Assembly: GCF_019038435.1 (NCBI RefSeq) | Contig: NZ_JAGPOX010000013.1 | Span: forward strand, 32,630 to 96,629 | Reading direction: 5' to 3' | Origin: Nocardia alni | GTDB lineage: Bacteria; Actinomycetota; Actinomycetes; Mycobacteriales; Mycobacteriaceae | Length of the DNA: 64,000 bases | Shown here: positions 1 through 9,133 of the stretch, in pieces | Layout of the letters: each line of letters starts with the position of its first letter | Position numbering within the stretch: the first letter of the stretch is position 1 | The notes under the pieces: model-generated | Told to the model about the DNA's origin: nothing | What the model saw: the letters and a program-made list of their open reading frames with translations, nothing else | Database searches by the model: none | Made by a program: the position numbers and the translations under genes

Positions 1-785
1 TGCTTCCACGTCGTGCCCGACCCCGCGGTGAGCAGGAGGACCGCGAAGGAGAATATCTCGGCGTCGGACAGGCGTTGGGTCCCGCCGTCCTCACCGCGCA
101 GTTCGGCTTGTACCAGGATGCTGATCAGATCGTCCTCGGGTCGCTCGCGCCGCGCCGCGACGATCGGCCGGATCATCTCGACCACGGTCTCCGGATTGCC
201 CACGGCCGCACGGATTTCCAGTGCCTGCTGCACGGGGACGCCGAAACTTCCGGTGATGGTGAGAACCGGGATCGCGGCACAGAAGTCGACGTTCAACTCG
301 GCGCTGCCGGTGTCGGCGAACCCCTCGATGAGTTCATGCACCGTCTGCTCGATCCAGTTCCGGATCCACCACCCCGCCCGCGCCGGCATGAACGACGGCT
401 GCACGAGCGACCGGTAGCGCCGATGCTGTGCGCCACCCATCGACAGCATGCTGTTGGTCGGGCTGGGCCGGCCGACATTGGGATCGACCGGAACCGGGGA
501 CGAGGCGAAGATCTCCGGGTTGCGGTAGGCCGTATCGCAGGCGGCGAAGCTGAACGCGGAGAAGTGTTCCCGATCCGATTGCGGCAGTCCGCTGAAGAGC
601 GCCGGGCCGGTATAGCCCGTCAGTTCGTGCACCGTGCCGGGATGCACCTCGGCTTGCTCCCGGAGGCGATGCCAGACGGGGTAGGGATCCGACTCGTACC
701 CGCCTCCGGTCTGCGCCAGGTAGGCGCCGCGCAGATCGAACAGTTCGCGGATGCGGTCGCGGTCGAGTGTCGTCGCGGAACTCAT
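1..785 (-). CDS. Cytochrome P450, C-terminus off the left edge
   Basis: Heme monooxygenase that would hydroxylate a pathway substrate using electrons from a ferredoxin. Translating from the ATG at 785 gives 261 residues with no stop before the window edge. The C-helix HRRYR (H..R, heme propionate contact) and the I-helix AGSGTTW near residues 254-260 are visible; the K-helix ExxR and the cysteine loop lie beyond the edge. The I-helix acid of the usual AGxDT is Gly here, which is uncommon. It is the last visible gene of the minus-strand operon, 20 bp after the SDR stop. No ferredoxin or reductase gene is present in the window. P450 membership is sure; substrate is unknown. Confidence 0.88.
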   Translation of the reverse strand, partial: MSSATTLDRDRIRELFDLRGAYLAQTGGGYESDPYPVWHRLREQAEVHPGTVHELTGYTGPALFSGLPQSDREHFSAFSFAACDTAYRNPEIFASSPVPVDPNVGRPSPTNSMLSMGGAQHRRYRSLVQPSFMPARAGWWIRNWIEQTVHELIEGFADTGSAELNVDFCAAIPVLTITGSFGVPVQQALEIRAAVGNPETVVEMIRPIVAARRERPEDDLISILVQAELRGEDGGTQRLSDAEIFSFAVLLLTAGSGTTWK

Positions 786-805
786 GGATTCGCCTCGCTC
801 GTCGT

Positions 806-1594
806 TCATTTGGCTACGTAGCCGCCGTCGACCGGGAACAGCACCCCGGTGACGTTGGACGCGTTGTCGGACACCAGGAACACCGCGGCCTGTGCGCAGT
901 CCTCCGCGGTGATCGGCCGGCCGAGTGGATGATTGGCGGCCGTGCGTTCGGCCATTCGTGCGACCGACTCGGCATCCGCGGGTGCGCCGCCCGCTGCCAT
1001 GAAATGGGTGTACGGCATGCCGGCCGGGCAGATGGCGTTGGCGCGGATGCCGAACGGCGCGCCCTCGATCGCGACCGACCGGGTCAGTTGGTGAACCGCG
1101 CCCTTGGTAGCCGAATACACCGCGCCGCCCCAAGCCACGAGTCCGGCAACGGACCCGGTGTTGAGGATGACGCCGCCGCTGCCCTGCCGTTTGAACTGCA
1201 GGACAGCGTGTTTGCAACCGAAGAAGACGCCCCCGACGTTCACCGCGACCAGGCGCTGGAAGTCGTCGGCCGTATGCTCCTCCAGCGTCGCACCCAAACG
1301 GGGAGTCGGGACGCCGACATTGTTGAACACGATGTCGACGTGGCCGAAGTGCGCCGCCGCGTTCGCGATCAGCGCTTCCACCTCGGCCTCGCGGGCGACA
1401 TCACATGTCACGGGAAGTGCCGCGCCACCGGCGTTCTCGATCTGCCGCGCGGTGTCCTGGGCGGCATCACCCTGGATGTCGGCGCATACGACACGTGCGC
1501 CCTCTGCCGCGAAACGCAGTGCGGAGGCCGCCCCGACGCCGGATCCGGCGCCGGTGACAACGGCTGTTTTCCCTTGCAAAAGCATCGAATTCAC
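806..1594 (-). CDS. Short-chain dehydrogenase/reductase (SDR)
   Basis: NAD(P)-dependent oxidoreductase of a hydroxyl or keto group. The 262-residue protein has the Rossmann glycine motif TGAGSGVG at 14-21, NNVG at 91-94 and a catalytic S148/Y160/K164 set (YxxxK). The acidic residue after the second strand (CAD, about residue 39) favours NAD(H). It lies 36 bp downstream of the amidohydrolase and 20 bp upstream of the P450 in one operon. The start is GTG at 1594 or ATG at 1585; neither has ideal ribosome-site spacing. The family is certain; the substrate is not. Its place beside the P450 suggests it oxidises the hydroxylated product. Confidence 0.9.
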   Translation of the reverse strand: MNSMLLQGKTAVVTGAGSGVGAASALRFAAEGARVVCADIQGDAAQDTARQIENAGGAALPVTCDVAREAEVEALIANAAAHFGHVDIVFNNVGVPTPRLGATLEEHTADDFQRLVAVNVGGVFFGCKHAVLQFKRQGSGGVILNTGSVAGLVAWGGAVYSATKGAVHQLTRSVAIEGAPFGIRANAICPAGMPYTHFMAAGGAPADAESVARMAERTAANHPLGRPITAEDCAQAAVFLVSDNASNVTGVLFPVDGGYVAK

Positions 1595-1630
1595 ACATCC
1601 TGTGGTTCGGGAACCGGGTGGCCCCGCATG

Positions 1631-2839
1631 TCAGACCGCGGCCGCGACCGGTGGCTGGGCGGGGGTGAACCGATACAGCCGTTCGGCGTTGCCGCGCAGG
1701 ATCTTGTATTGCGTCTCCGGCGGCAGGTGGCCGATGAGTCCCCGTACGGTCTGGATGCAGTTGGGCCACGTGGAATCCGAGTGGGGATAGTCGGTTTCGC
1801 ACATGATGTTGTCTTCGCCGATGACGTCGATGCTGGCGATGCCGTGGCTGTCCTCGATGAAGCAGCCGAAGACGTGCTCGCGGAAGGCTTCACGAAGATC
1901 GAGCGTGTCCAGGTCGACGCCCCGGCTGGCGGCGTGATCGCGCCACTGCACGCCCTTCTTGACCCAGTGGCGCTGTTTGTCCAGTACCTGCTCGGCCCGT
2001 TCCAGGAAGTACGGCATCCAGCCGATCTCGCCCTCCGACAGTGCGATCTTCAGGTTGGGGAAGCGCTGGAACATGCCGCTGAACAACCAGGACAGCATGG
2101 CGCCGGAGGTTCGGGTGGCGCCCCAGGCGAGGTTGGCCATGAACGGCGCGTCGGGGGAGATGTGCGGCACGGTGGAGGACGAGCCGACGTGCATCGAGAC
2201 CACCATGTTCAGATCGTTGGCCGCGGCCATCACCGGATCCCAGTAGCCGTCGACGTCGTGAATCGTCGGGAGTCCCAGCGGTGCGGGATTTTCCGAGAAG
2301 GCGAAGGTGGTCGCGCCCTTGGCCGCGCAGCGTTCCATTTCGGCCGCGGCGAGTTTCGGGTCCCACAGCGGGATGAGCACCAGCGGGATGTACCGGCCGG
2401 GCGCGCTGGCGCACCAATCCTCGATCATCCAGTCGTTGTAGGCCTGCAGGCAGACGAACCCGAACTCGCGGTCACCGGCTTCGGCGAACAGCTGCCCGCA
2501 GAACCGGGTCACCGACGGAAAGCACAGGGAAGCAAGGATTCCCGCGCGATCCATATCCTCGATCCGAGCGGCGGCGTCGTAGCAGCCGGGCCTCATCTCG
2601 CTGTAGGACAACGGTTTCGGGCTGAACTCCTCCTTGGACTTCCCGGCCACGGCGCTCAGGCCCGAACTGGGCAGGCGTTTGCCGTCGTAGACCCAGCAGT
2701 CGATACCGTCGTCATCGATTTCGATATGCGGCGCGCGATCGCGGTCCGCGCGCGGTACCCGGTCCAGCCAGAGATTCGGCGGCTCGAGGATGTGGTCGTC
2801 GACCGAGATCAGCCAATCCAGAGACAGGTCGGAAGACAT
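1631..2839 (-). CDS. Amidohydrolase family 2 protein (metal-dependent hydrolase or decarboxylase)
   Basis: TIM-barrel metal enzyme of the amidohydrolase-2 family, whose members hydrolyse amides or lactones or decarboxylate aromatic and beta-keto acids. The 402-residue product shows an early DDH motif (about residues 13-15), a mid-protein SMHVG histidine and the ETDYPHSD motif near residue 350, which supplies the metal/catalytic aspartate. The start at 2839 is set by AAGGAG seven bases upstream; a longer reading frame would run into the preceding aldehyde dehydrogenase gene. It sits 19 bp after that gene. In this operon a C-C or lactone hydrolysis step fits, but this is inferred from context only. 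Confidence 0.85.
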   Translation of the reverse strand: MSSDLSLDWLISVDDHILEPPNLWLDRVPRADRDRAPHIEIDDDGIDCWVYDGKRLPSSGLSAVAGKSKEEFSPKPLSYSEMRPGCYDAAARIEDMDRAGILASLCFPSVTRFCGQLFAEAGDREFGFVCLQAYNDWMIEDWCASAPGRYIPLVLIPLWDPKLAAAEMERCAAKGATTFAFSENPAPLGLPTIHDVDGYWDPVMAAANDLNMVVSMHVGSSSTVPHISPDAPFMANLAWGATRTSGAMLSWLFSGMFQRFPNLKIALSEGEIGWMPYFLERAEQVLDKQRHWVKKGVQWRDHAASRGVDLDTLDLREAFREHVFGCFIEDSHGIASIDVIGEDNIMCETDYPHSDSTWPNCIQTVRGLIGHLPPETQYKILRGNAERLYRFTPAQPPVAAAV

Positions 2840-2858
2840 GTCTACTCCTTCGGTTGGG

Positions 2859-4328
2859 TCATCGAAGTTCGCCGATGACCATGTGTTTGACTTCCTGGAA
2901 GGCTCGAATGCCCTCCGGGCCGCGTTCGCGGCCGAGGCCGCTGTGCTTGTATCCGCCGCCGGGGGCGTAGGCACTGACCAAACCCGTGTTGACGTTGACC
3001 GCGCCGGTGCGCAGCCGCCGGGCGATCGAGGTCGCCGCGGCGACGTCGGCGCCGTAGACCTGCCCGGACAGGCCGTACCGGCTGTCGTTCGCGATCTGCA
3101 CGGCGTGGTCGATGTCGCGGTATCCGAGTACCGCCAGCACCGGGCCGAAGATCTCCTCCTGCGCCGCCGGATTGCTGTTGTCCGGTACGTCCAGCACGGT
3201 GGGTTCGACGTAGTAGCCGCGGTCCAGTCCAGCGGGTCGCCCACCGCCGTAAGCGATCCGGGCGCCCTTGCCGACCGCCTGTTCGATCAGCCGTTCGCAG
3301 CGCTCCCGCTGCGCGGCGCTGATCAGCGGGCCCATCGCGGTGTCCGGGTCGTTGGGCGGGCCCACGCGAAGCTGTGCGTAGGCATACGAAACCGACTCCA
3401 GCACTTCGTCTTTGTGCTCCTGCGGCACGAGCATCCGGGTCGCCGCGACGCAGGCCTGTCCCGCGGTTCTGGCGACCACGGCCGCTGCCCCCGCCGGCGC
3501 CTTCGCGATCGCGTCGGCGAGATAGATCTGGGCCGACTTGCCACCGAGCTCCAGCGCCACCCGCTTGATCGTCGGCGCGGCCTGTACCCCGATCCGGGCG
3601 CCGATGTCGCTGGATCCGGTGAAGGAGACCATATCGACCGCGGGATGGCTGGTCAGCAGCTGTGCTCCGGCGGCGCCGCTCTCCACGACGACGGCGAAGA
3701 CGCCGGCCGGTAGTCCTGCCGCCTCTGCCGCGGCCCCGAAGATCAGCGACGAGATCGGGGTCAGCGGGCTGGGCCGCAGGATCACCGAATTGCCGGCCAG
3801 CAGTGCCGGGACGATCTTCTGCAGGGCCATGATGAACGCCCCGTTGTAAGGGGTGATCGCGCTGACCACGCCGATCGGCTCGTGGCGGCGAATGCTCAAC
3901 GCCACCCGTCCCCGGATCAGCTCGTCCAGCGGGGCCGGGCTGGGCTGCTCGTGCCGCATCGACAGGTAGAGCTCGATAGTGTTGCGAGCCAGGGACATTC
4001 CGGAAAGGAACTGGGAATGCCGGGCGAACGCCAGCGGCTGCCCGGCCTCGGCCACCATGGTCGCGACGAGCTCCTCGCGCGCGGCGTCGACGTGATCGAG
4101 GAAGACGCCCAGCACCCGCGCCCGGTCGGCGGCGGGCAGGTCGGCCCAGACGCCGCTGTCGAAACTGCTGCGGGCCTGGACGATCGCCTCCTCGATCCGG
4201 GCGAGGGGGGTGGCCATGAGCTCGGTGACCAGTGACTCGTCGGCCGGATTGGTCACGGCCACGACATCATCGCCGGACACCCAGTTCCCGGCCACATACG
4301 AGCGACGCTCGGCGAGAATAGCCGTCAT
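2859..4328 (-). CDS. Aldehyde dehydrogenase (NAD(P)-dependent)
   Basis: Oxidises an aldehyde to the acid (or acyl-CoA). The 489-residue protein has all core residues of the superfamily: N162 (TPYN), general base E260 (LELGGKS) and nucleophile C293 (GQACVA), plus FTGSS for cofactor binding. The ATG at 4328 is preferred because GGAG lies 9 bases before it; an in-frame start at 4364 would overlap the upstream gene. It lies between the Ltp-type aldolase and the amidohydrolase, so the aldehyde may come from the retro-aldol step. Family is certain, substrate unknown. Confidence 0.92.
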   Translation of the reverse strand: MTAILAERRSYVAGNWVSGDDVVAVTNPADESLVTELMATPLARIEEAIVQARSSFDSGVWADLPAADRARVLGVFLDHVDAAREELVATMVAEAGQPLAFARHSQFLSGMSLARNTIELYLSMRHEQPSPAPLDELIRGRVALSIRRHEPIGVVSAITPYNGAFIMALQKIVPALLAGNSVILRPSPLTPISSLIFGAAAEAAGLPAGVFAVVVESGAAGAQLLTSHPAVDMVSFTGSSDIGARIGVQAAPTIKRVALELGGKSAQIYLADAIAKAPAGAAAVVARTAGQACVAATRMLVPQEHKDEVLESVSYAYAQLRVGPPNDPDTAMGPLISAAQRERCERLIEQAVGKGARIAYGGGRPAGLDRGYYVEPTVLDVPDNSNPAAQEEIFGPVLAVLGYRDIDHAVQIANDSRYGLSGQVYGADVAAATSIARRLRTGAVNVNTGLVSAYAPGGGYKHSGLGRERGPEGIRAFQEVKHMVIGELR

Positions 4329-4360
4329 CGTTTGTTCTCCATTTCCGTTGCCGCGCAGAC

Positions 4361-5560
4361 TCACAGAGGTTCGCGGGTGTACGCCACGGCCCCGCCGTAG
4401 TGCGGTGACGAGTGACAGGCGAGGCCGACCGTGGCGGCCCGTTGCCGGTCACCGGCCCGGCCGGACAGTTGCAAATAGCACTCGAGCATCTGCGGAATGC
4501 CGTGCATGCGACCGTTACCGAGTGCACCGCCGCCGGAGAGGACCGGTAGCGCGCCGGGCGCGTCGCTGTCGATGCCGCCGTCGGAGACGAAGCGGTGGGC
4601 CTGTCCTACGGGGCACAATCCGAGCGTTTCCAGCCAGAAATAGACGAAGGGTGAGAAACCGTCGTACAGCTGGGGGAGATCGACGTCCTCGGGGCGTAAA
4701 CCGGTTGCCGCCCAGAGCCTTCGCGCCGTGTCGCAGCCGCCCGCCATGATGTCGTCGAGGGGCCAGTGCGACGGCAGCCGTTCCCGGTGCGGTCCGCTGC
4801 TCGCGTATCCGGCGATATACACCGGCGGGTGGGGCAGGTCGCGGGCGCGCTCGGCAGAGGTGAGCACGAAAGTGGCGACGCCGTCGACGGGGATGTCGCA
4901 GTCGAGGCGGCGGATGGGGTCGCTCATCATGGGTGCGGTCAGGTATTCCGCCGTGGTGAGCGGCCGGTCGAACCAGTAGGACCACGGGATTCTCGCCCCG
5001 TTCTTACGCGCCTCGACGACCACCGCGGCCATCGTTTCCGGGTCCGCCTTGTAGCGCTGCAGATATTCGTTGTAGGGCAGGGCGATCATCGACAGCGGAC
5101 CGCCGTAGCCCTGCGGCGCGGTCCATTGCTGCGGGCCGGCGGCCGTCGTCATCGAATTGTCGTGATAGCCCCCGCGCGGGTTGTGCAGAGCCCGATGCAG
5201 CACAACGTAATCCGCCGCGCCCGCGGCAATCGCATTGACCGCCAGCGCCACCGAACCAGGAATCTGACCGACGCCCTGAAAGCTCGCGACGTAGCGTGGG
5301 TCGGCGCCGATCCGGTCGGCCAGCCAGTTGGCGGTCACGGTACTGATCCCGTCCTGCACCGCGTGCGTGCCGGCGGTCGGGAAAAGGGCCGAGGTGACGA
5401 ACCCGTCGATCATCTCCGGCGCGAGGCCGGCGTCGGCGATCGCCGCTCGCGCCACCTCGACGGTGATGGCGCCGAGCGAGCGATCGAGGCGCCGCTGCAC
5501 GGCGCTGTGCGCGAAGCCGGCGATCGCGACGCGGCCGCCTCCCGGGAACCGCCCGCTCAT
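4361..5560 (-). CDS. Thiolase-fold lipid-transfer protein (Ltp/SCP-x type), probable retro-aldolase
   Basis: The 399-residue protein has the thiolase fold (MIDGFVTSALFP, GVGQIPGSVALAVNAI, SGGGALGNGR regions) but no cysteine at the nucleophile position and no GHPxGATG loop; HGIPQMLECY is found where that loop belongs. This is the pattern of Ltp-type steroid side-chain aldolases, which cleave a tertiary beta-hydroxyacyl-CoA into a ketone and a shorter acyl-CoA and work as a complex with a DUF35 partner. Exactly such a partner gene overlaps its start by 4 bp (ATGA). The family call is firm; aldolase rather than thiolase is inferred from the missing cysteine and the DUF35 neighbour. Confidence 0.85.
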   Translation of the reverse strand: MSGRFPGGGRVAIAGFAHSAVQRRLDRSLGAITVEVARAAIADAGLAPEMIDGFVTSALFPTAGTHAVQDGISTVTANWLADRIGADPRYVASFQGVGQIPGSVALAVNAIAAGAADYVVLHRALHNPRGGYHDNSMTTAAGPQQWTAPQGYGGPLSMIALPYNEYLQRYKADPETMAAVVVEARKNGARIPWSYWFDRPLTTAEYLTAPMMSDPIRRLDCDIPVDGVATFVLTSAERARDLPHPPVYIAGYASSGPHRERLPSHWPLDDIMAGGCDTARRLWAATGLRPEDVDLPQLYDGFSPFVYFWLETLGLCPVGQAHRFVSDGGIDSDAPGALPVLSGGGALGNGRMHGIPQMLECYLQLSGRAGDRQRAATVGLACHSSPHYGGAVAYTREPL

Positions 5561-6021
5561 CGCCCGGCCTCGTCACCGGTGGGAGTGTCGCCGCGGCCGG
5601 GCGTCTCCCGCACCAGGGTGAAGGCGGGTATCGAGATGTCGTCATCGACGTCCTCGAAGACCACCTGCACCGGATCATCGAGGTGCGGATCCGCGGGTTC
5701 GCCGAGCAGGCGGCCGATCATGCGGAGACCGGGTTGCGCGGAAAGCTCGACGTCGACGAGGAGGTACGGCACCTGGTCGGCGAATCCGAGCAGAGACGCC
5801 TTGCGAACCATCGTCCACGACCGCACCCTGCCCGTCCCGCTCACGGCCTCGAATCGGAACTCGGGCTCGAATGTGCCGCAATGGCGGCATGTTTCGGACG
5901 GCGGGAGGGCGAAGCTGTGGCATCGAGCGCACCGAGGCAATGCGAGGGTATGGCGGCGAGCGGCTGCCCAATATCCGGCGGAGTGGTCGTCGGGGATCGG
6001 GAGCGGGCGGGTGACCGTCAC
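5557..6021 (-). CDS. DUF35 zinc-ribbon/OB-fold protein, partner of the Ltp-type enzyme
   Basis: Small 154-residue acyl-CoA-binding accessory protein. A rubredoxin-like zinc ribbon is formed by C31, C34, C45 and C48 (CARC and CRHC), followed by an OB-fold domain (GTGRVRSWTMV to about residue 130). Proteins of this family are the obligate second subunit of Ltp/SCP-x aldolases and thiolases. It overlaps the aldolase gene downstream and the CoA-transferase gene upstream by 4 bp each, so the three are translationally coupled. The C-terminal 20 residues look disordered. Confidence 0.9.
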   Translation of the reverse strand: MTVTRPLPIPDDHSAGYWAAARRHTLALPRCARCHSFALPPSETCRHCGTFEPEFRFEAVSGTGRVRSWTMVRKASLLGFADQVPYLLVDVELSAQPGLRMIGRLLGEPADPHLDDPVQVVFEDVDDDISIPAFTLVRETPGRGDTPTGDEAGR

Positions 6022-7238
6022 GGGATCACCCCCGCGTCCTGCAGCCCGGTGATGTCATCCCACGAGTAGCCCATTTCGAGCAGCAGTTGCTCGGTGTGTT
6101 CCCCGTGCTCGGGGGCCCGGCGCAGGGCCGGTGGGCGCTCGTCGATCTGCACCGGGCCGGTGGGCAGGCGATAGGACGTCTGCCCGTCGTCGAGTTCCAC
6201 ACTGCCGAGGTACTGGTTCGCTTGCACCTGCGGGTCGTCGAGGAGTTCCTCCACCGCCTGAATTGGAGCCCATGGCGCGTCCAGGCCGGACAGCAACTGC
6301 TTCCATTCGGCGAAGGTGCGGGTCGCGAACTCCGCTTCCAGTTCGGCCACACAGGCCTCGCGATGCGCGTTGCGGGTCGCCAGGTCCAGGAACCGCGGAT
6401 CCACCCGCAGATCGTCGCGCCCGATCAACCGGCAGAATTCGGCCCAGTATCGGTCCGCCTCCAGGAAGACCAGCTGGATGTGCCGGTCGTCCTTGGTCCG
6501 GTAGGCGCCCACCAGAGGGTTGACCGCGCCGCCGCGGCCGGACACCGCCCGGGGACGGTTACCGGCCAGCGCGGCGAGAAGATCGGAGGAGAGCATCCAC
6601 ATCGCCGTGGCCAGCAACGAGACGTCGACCACCGTGCCCCGGCCGCTACGCTGCCGGCCCAGCAGCGCCGCGGCGATGCCGAATGCCAGAGCCATCGCGC
6701 CGTTTCGATCGCCCATCGCGCCGCGCTGGCTGATGGGATGGTCGCGCTCGGGCGGGGTGAGTACGTGCGCCACGCCGCCCTGGGCCCAGAACGCGGACGA
6801 GTCGTAGCCGGCCTTGTCGGCGTTGGGTCCGCGGACACCGAAGCCGTGACCTCGGGCGTAGATCAGGCGCGGATAGCGCTCGGTGAGAGTGTCGGCATCG
6901 AGTCCCAGGCGTCCCAGGGCGCCGGGACGGAAATTGGTGAGAAAGACGTCCGCCGTCGCCAGCACCTCGTCGAGCAGTTCGCGGCCGCGTTCGGTGCGCA
7001 GGTCGAGCGAGATGGATCTCTTGCCCCGATTCGCCATGGCCAGTGAGAGATTCACGCCGCCGCTGTCACTCCCTATGCCCTGGGTGGCCAACCGGCGATA
7101 CGGATCCCCCTCGGGGCGTTCGACACGGATGACGTCGGCGCCCCAGTCGGCCAGCAAGGCTCCCGCTACCGGGACGAACACCCACTGGGCCAGCTCGACA
7201 ACGCGGATGCCGTCGAAGGCTTTCGATTCCACGACCAC
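6018..7238 (-). CDS. Family III CoA-transferase (CaiB/BaiF)
   Basis: Moves CoA from a donor such as succinyl-CoA to a carboxylic acid, activating it without ATP. The 406-residue protein has the CaiB N-terminus (FDGIRVVELAQW, DWGADVIRVERPEG) and the acyl-carrying aspartate D146 in GYDSSAFWAQGG. It is the first gene of the minus-strand operon that ends in the P450, and its coding end overlaps DUF35 by 4 bp. A 17-bp inverted-repeat element lies 27 bp upstream of the start. It likely activates the acid whose CoA ester is cut by the downstream Ltp-type enzyme; that role is inferred. Confidence 0.9.
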   Translation of the reverse strand: MVVESKAFDGIRVVELAQWVFVPVAGALLADWGADVIRVERPEGDPYRRLATQGIGSDSGGVNLSLAMANRGKRSISLDLRTERGRELLDEVLATADVFLTNFRPGALGRLGLDADTLTERYPRLIYARGHGFGVRGPNADKAGYDSSAFWAQGGVAHVLTPPERDHPISQRGAMGDRNGAMALAFGIAAALLGRQRSGRGTVVDVSLLATAMWMLSSDLLAALAGNRPRAVSGRGGAVNPLVGAYRTKDDRHIQLVFLEADRYWAEFCRLIGRDDLRVDPRFLDLATRNAHREACVAELEAEFATRTFAEWKQLLSGLDAPWAPIQAVEELLDDPQVQANQYLGSVELDDGQTSYRLPTGPVQIDERPPALRRAPEHGEHTEQLLLEMGYSWDDITGLQDAGVIP

Positions 7239-7264
7239 CTCCTGAACGGCGGAACGAGAATGTG

Positions 7265-7281
7265 ACTCTCGTTACGAGTAG
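7265..7281. promoter_or_regulatory. Inverted-repeat candidate operator upstream of the CoA-transferase operon
   Basis: The sequence ACTCTCGTTACGAGTAG contains the odd palindrome CTCGT-T-ACGAG (7268-7278) and lies 27 bp upstream of the operon start codon. It resembles the ACTCTC-N5-GAGAGT element at 21109-21125. It has the size and symmetry of a TetR-family site; the protein that binds it is unknown. Confidence 0.4.
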
Positions 7282-7431
7282 AGCACGACTCTCGCTCGTT
7301 CGGGGGTGGTATTTCCAAAATAAGAAATGTTGATCTCTGGCGGGCGGGGCACTCCGCGCGGGCTCAACGGTGTTCAGAGACAGTGGTTTTGCTGGTCCAC
7401 GGCAATCTGAACGCGCTCACTGAAGTAGCGG

Positions 7432-9036
7432 TCAGTCGACCGCCTCGGCCAGTCGGGTCGATACCGAACGCCCGGCGCGTCGGCCGGAGAACACGCAGTC
7501 CGCGATCGACAGGCCGCTGACGTAGGACTCGGAGCAGATCCCGATCGCGCTGCGTCCGGCGGCGTAGAGTCCGGGAATCGGTTCGCCCGCACCGGATCGC
7601 ACCGCGCCGGTGTCCTCGTCCACGGCCAGGCCGCCGAGGCTGAACATCGGGCAGGGGTTGGTGAGTTTCGGCCGGACCGAGACGTCCAGCAACGTGTACG
7701 GACCCTGTTCGATCGGGTGGGTGAAGTCGCTCGGTTTGCCCATCGGATCGGGTTCGCCGTCGGCGATGGCCTGGTTGTGCGCTCGGATCGTCGCGGCCAG
7801 TCCCTCGGGGTGGATCCCGGCGCGGCGCGCCACCTCCTCGGGGGTGTCCGCGCGAATCGCCGAGGTGCGCAACAGTGATTCGGCCTGCAACCGCTGGAAC
7901 CAGATGGCCTCGTCCGCCAATTGTGCACGGCCGCGGCGCATCACCTCGGCGTCGACCAGCAGCCAGCCTTTTCCGCCCTGGCCTCGGACCAGGGCGTTGC
8001 CGACGGCAGCGCCGTAACGGGTCTCATCGATGAACCGCTGCCCCTGCTCGTTCACCAGCAAACCGCCGTAGAACGCGCTGGGCGGTGCGATGAACCGCCA
8101 CGCCGAGACATTGTCCATCCGCTCGGCCACGCCACCGGCCGCCACACCGAGTGCGATACCGGACCCGTCGTCCCCGCTGGTGCCCAGCGCGAGACCGCCG
8201 GTATACCCGGGCGCATGCTGCGCGAGTAGTTCCCGGTTGGCGATATATCCACCCGCACAGAGGATCACGCCACGCCGAGCGCGAATTCGCACCTCGCGCG
8301 CATATCGCCGTTCGAGCGCGTCGAGCCGACCCTCGAGCACCCGGCGCAGGGGCGGATAGTAGATGCCGGGTTTGGCGGCAACCGCGGCCATCGCGGCGAA
8401 CCGTTTGCGGATCGCCGCCGGCGCGTCGGCCATGGAGCGCGCCCGGACGCCGATGATCCGGCCGTCGTCATCACTCTCCAGCGCCACCACCCTGGTGTGC
8501 GGGCGCAGCTCGACTCCGGCGCGCATCGCGGCGCGTGCGAGTGGCTGATAGATCTTCTTTCCCGACGCGCCCTTGCCCTTCGCGCGATGCCCGCGCTGTA
8601 CCGGCGGCGTCACGGCACGGAACTCGCCCGAGCATTCACTGCCGGAGTAGTACAGGTAATACCGGTTGTCCGGATACGAGGTCTTGTACGGGCACACCGA
8701 CGCTTCGAACGGCACGCCGTGCCCCGTCAGCCACTCGATCATCTCGGGACTCGAATCGACGAACCGCCGCAGCGTCTGTGGCCGGACCGCGTCGCCGACC
8801 TCCTTGGTGAGGTACGCGAGCATCGCCTCGGGTGTGTCGCTGATACGAGCCTCGCGCTGAATCGCGGTTCCCCCGCCCGCGTAGACGATGCCACCGGACA
8901 GCGCGGTGGCGCCGCCGCCGTTGAAGCGGTCCACGGCCAGCACCTGCGCTCCCGCCGCCCGGGCTTCCAACCCTGCACACGCACCGGCCGCGCCGAACCC
9001 GACAATCAGCACGTCCGTGGTCAGATCCCACACCAT
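7432..9036 (-). CDS. FAD-dependent oxidoreductase, 3-ketosteroid-dehydrogenase/fumarate-reductase type
   Basis: Flavoenzyme of the FAD_binding_2 family; relatives insert a C=C bond next to a ketone (KstD, KsdD) or reduce one. The 534-residue protein opens with the dinucleotide motif VGFGAAGACAG (residues 12-22), has TALSGGIVYAGGG near 44 and the C-terminal flavin contact GLYAAGRSAIGICSESYVSG. Its length matches KstD enzymes. It appears to be its own transcription unit: 193 bp separate it from the CoA-transferase operon downstream. A perfect KstR-type box lies about 100 bp upstream. Steroid or another cyclic ketone as substrate is inferred; the flavoprotein family is clear. Confidence 0.85.
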   Translation of the reverse strand: MVWDLTTDVLIVGFGAAGACAGLEARAAGAQVLAVDRFNGGGATALSGGIVYAGGGTAIQREARISDTPEAMLAYLTKEVGDAVRPQTLRRFVDSSPEMIEWLTGHGVPFEASVCPYKTSYPDNRYYLYYSGSECSGEFRAVTPPVQRGHRAKGKGASGKKIYQPLARAAMRAGVELRPHTRVVALESDDDGRIIGVRARSMADAPAAIRKRFAAMAAVAAKPGIYYPPLRRVLEGRLDALERRYAREVRIRARRGVILCAGGYIANRELLAQHAPGYTGGLALGTSGDDGSGIALGVAAGGVAERMDNVSAWRFIAPPSAFYGGLLVNEQGQRFIDETRYGAAVGNALVRGQGGKGWLLVDAEVMRRGRAQLADEAIWFQRLQAESLLRTSAIRADTPEEVARRAGIHPEGLAATIRAHNQAIADGEPDPMGKPSDFTHPIEQGPYTLLDVSVRPKLTNPCPMFSLGGLAVDEDTGAVRSGAGEPIPGLYAAGRSAIGICSESYVSGLSIADCVFSGRRAGRSVSTRLAEAVD

Positions 9037-9133
9037 TGTGATCCTTTCGGCGCTACTGGAGCACGTCTCTGCGGTTCGCCGCCGAAACGAGGAATGCCGG
9101 CGAATCGGGGGCGAGTCGAACTATCCAGTGGAC

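Noticed and set aside
767..2878. A 703-codon open frame on the plus strand
   Set aside because: It is antisense to the SDR and amidohydrolase genes, has no domain and is rich in Arg/Gly/Asp, as expected for the shadow of a GC-rich gene.
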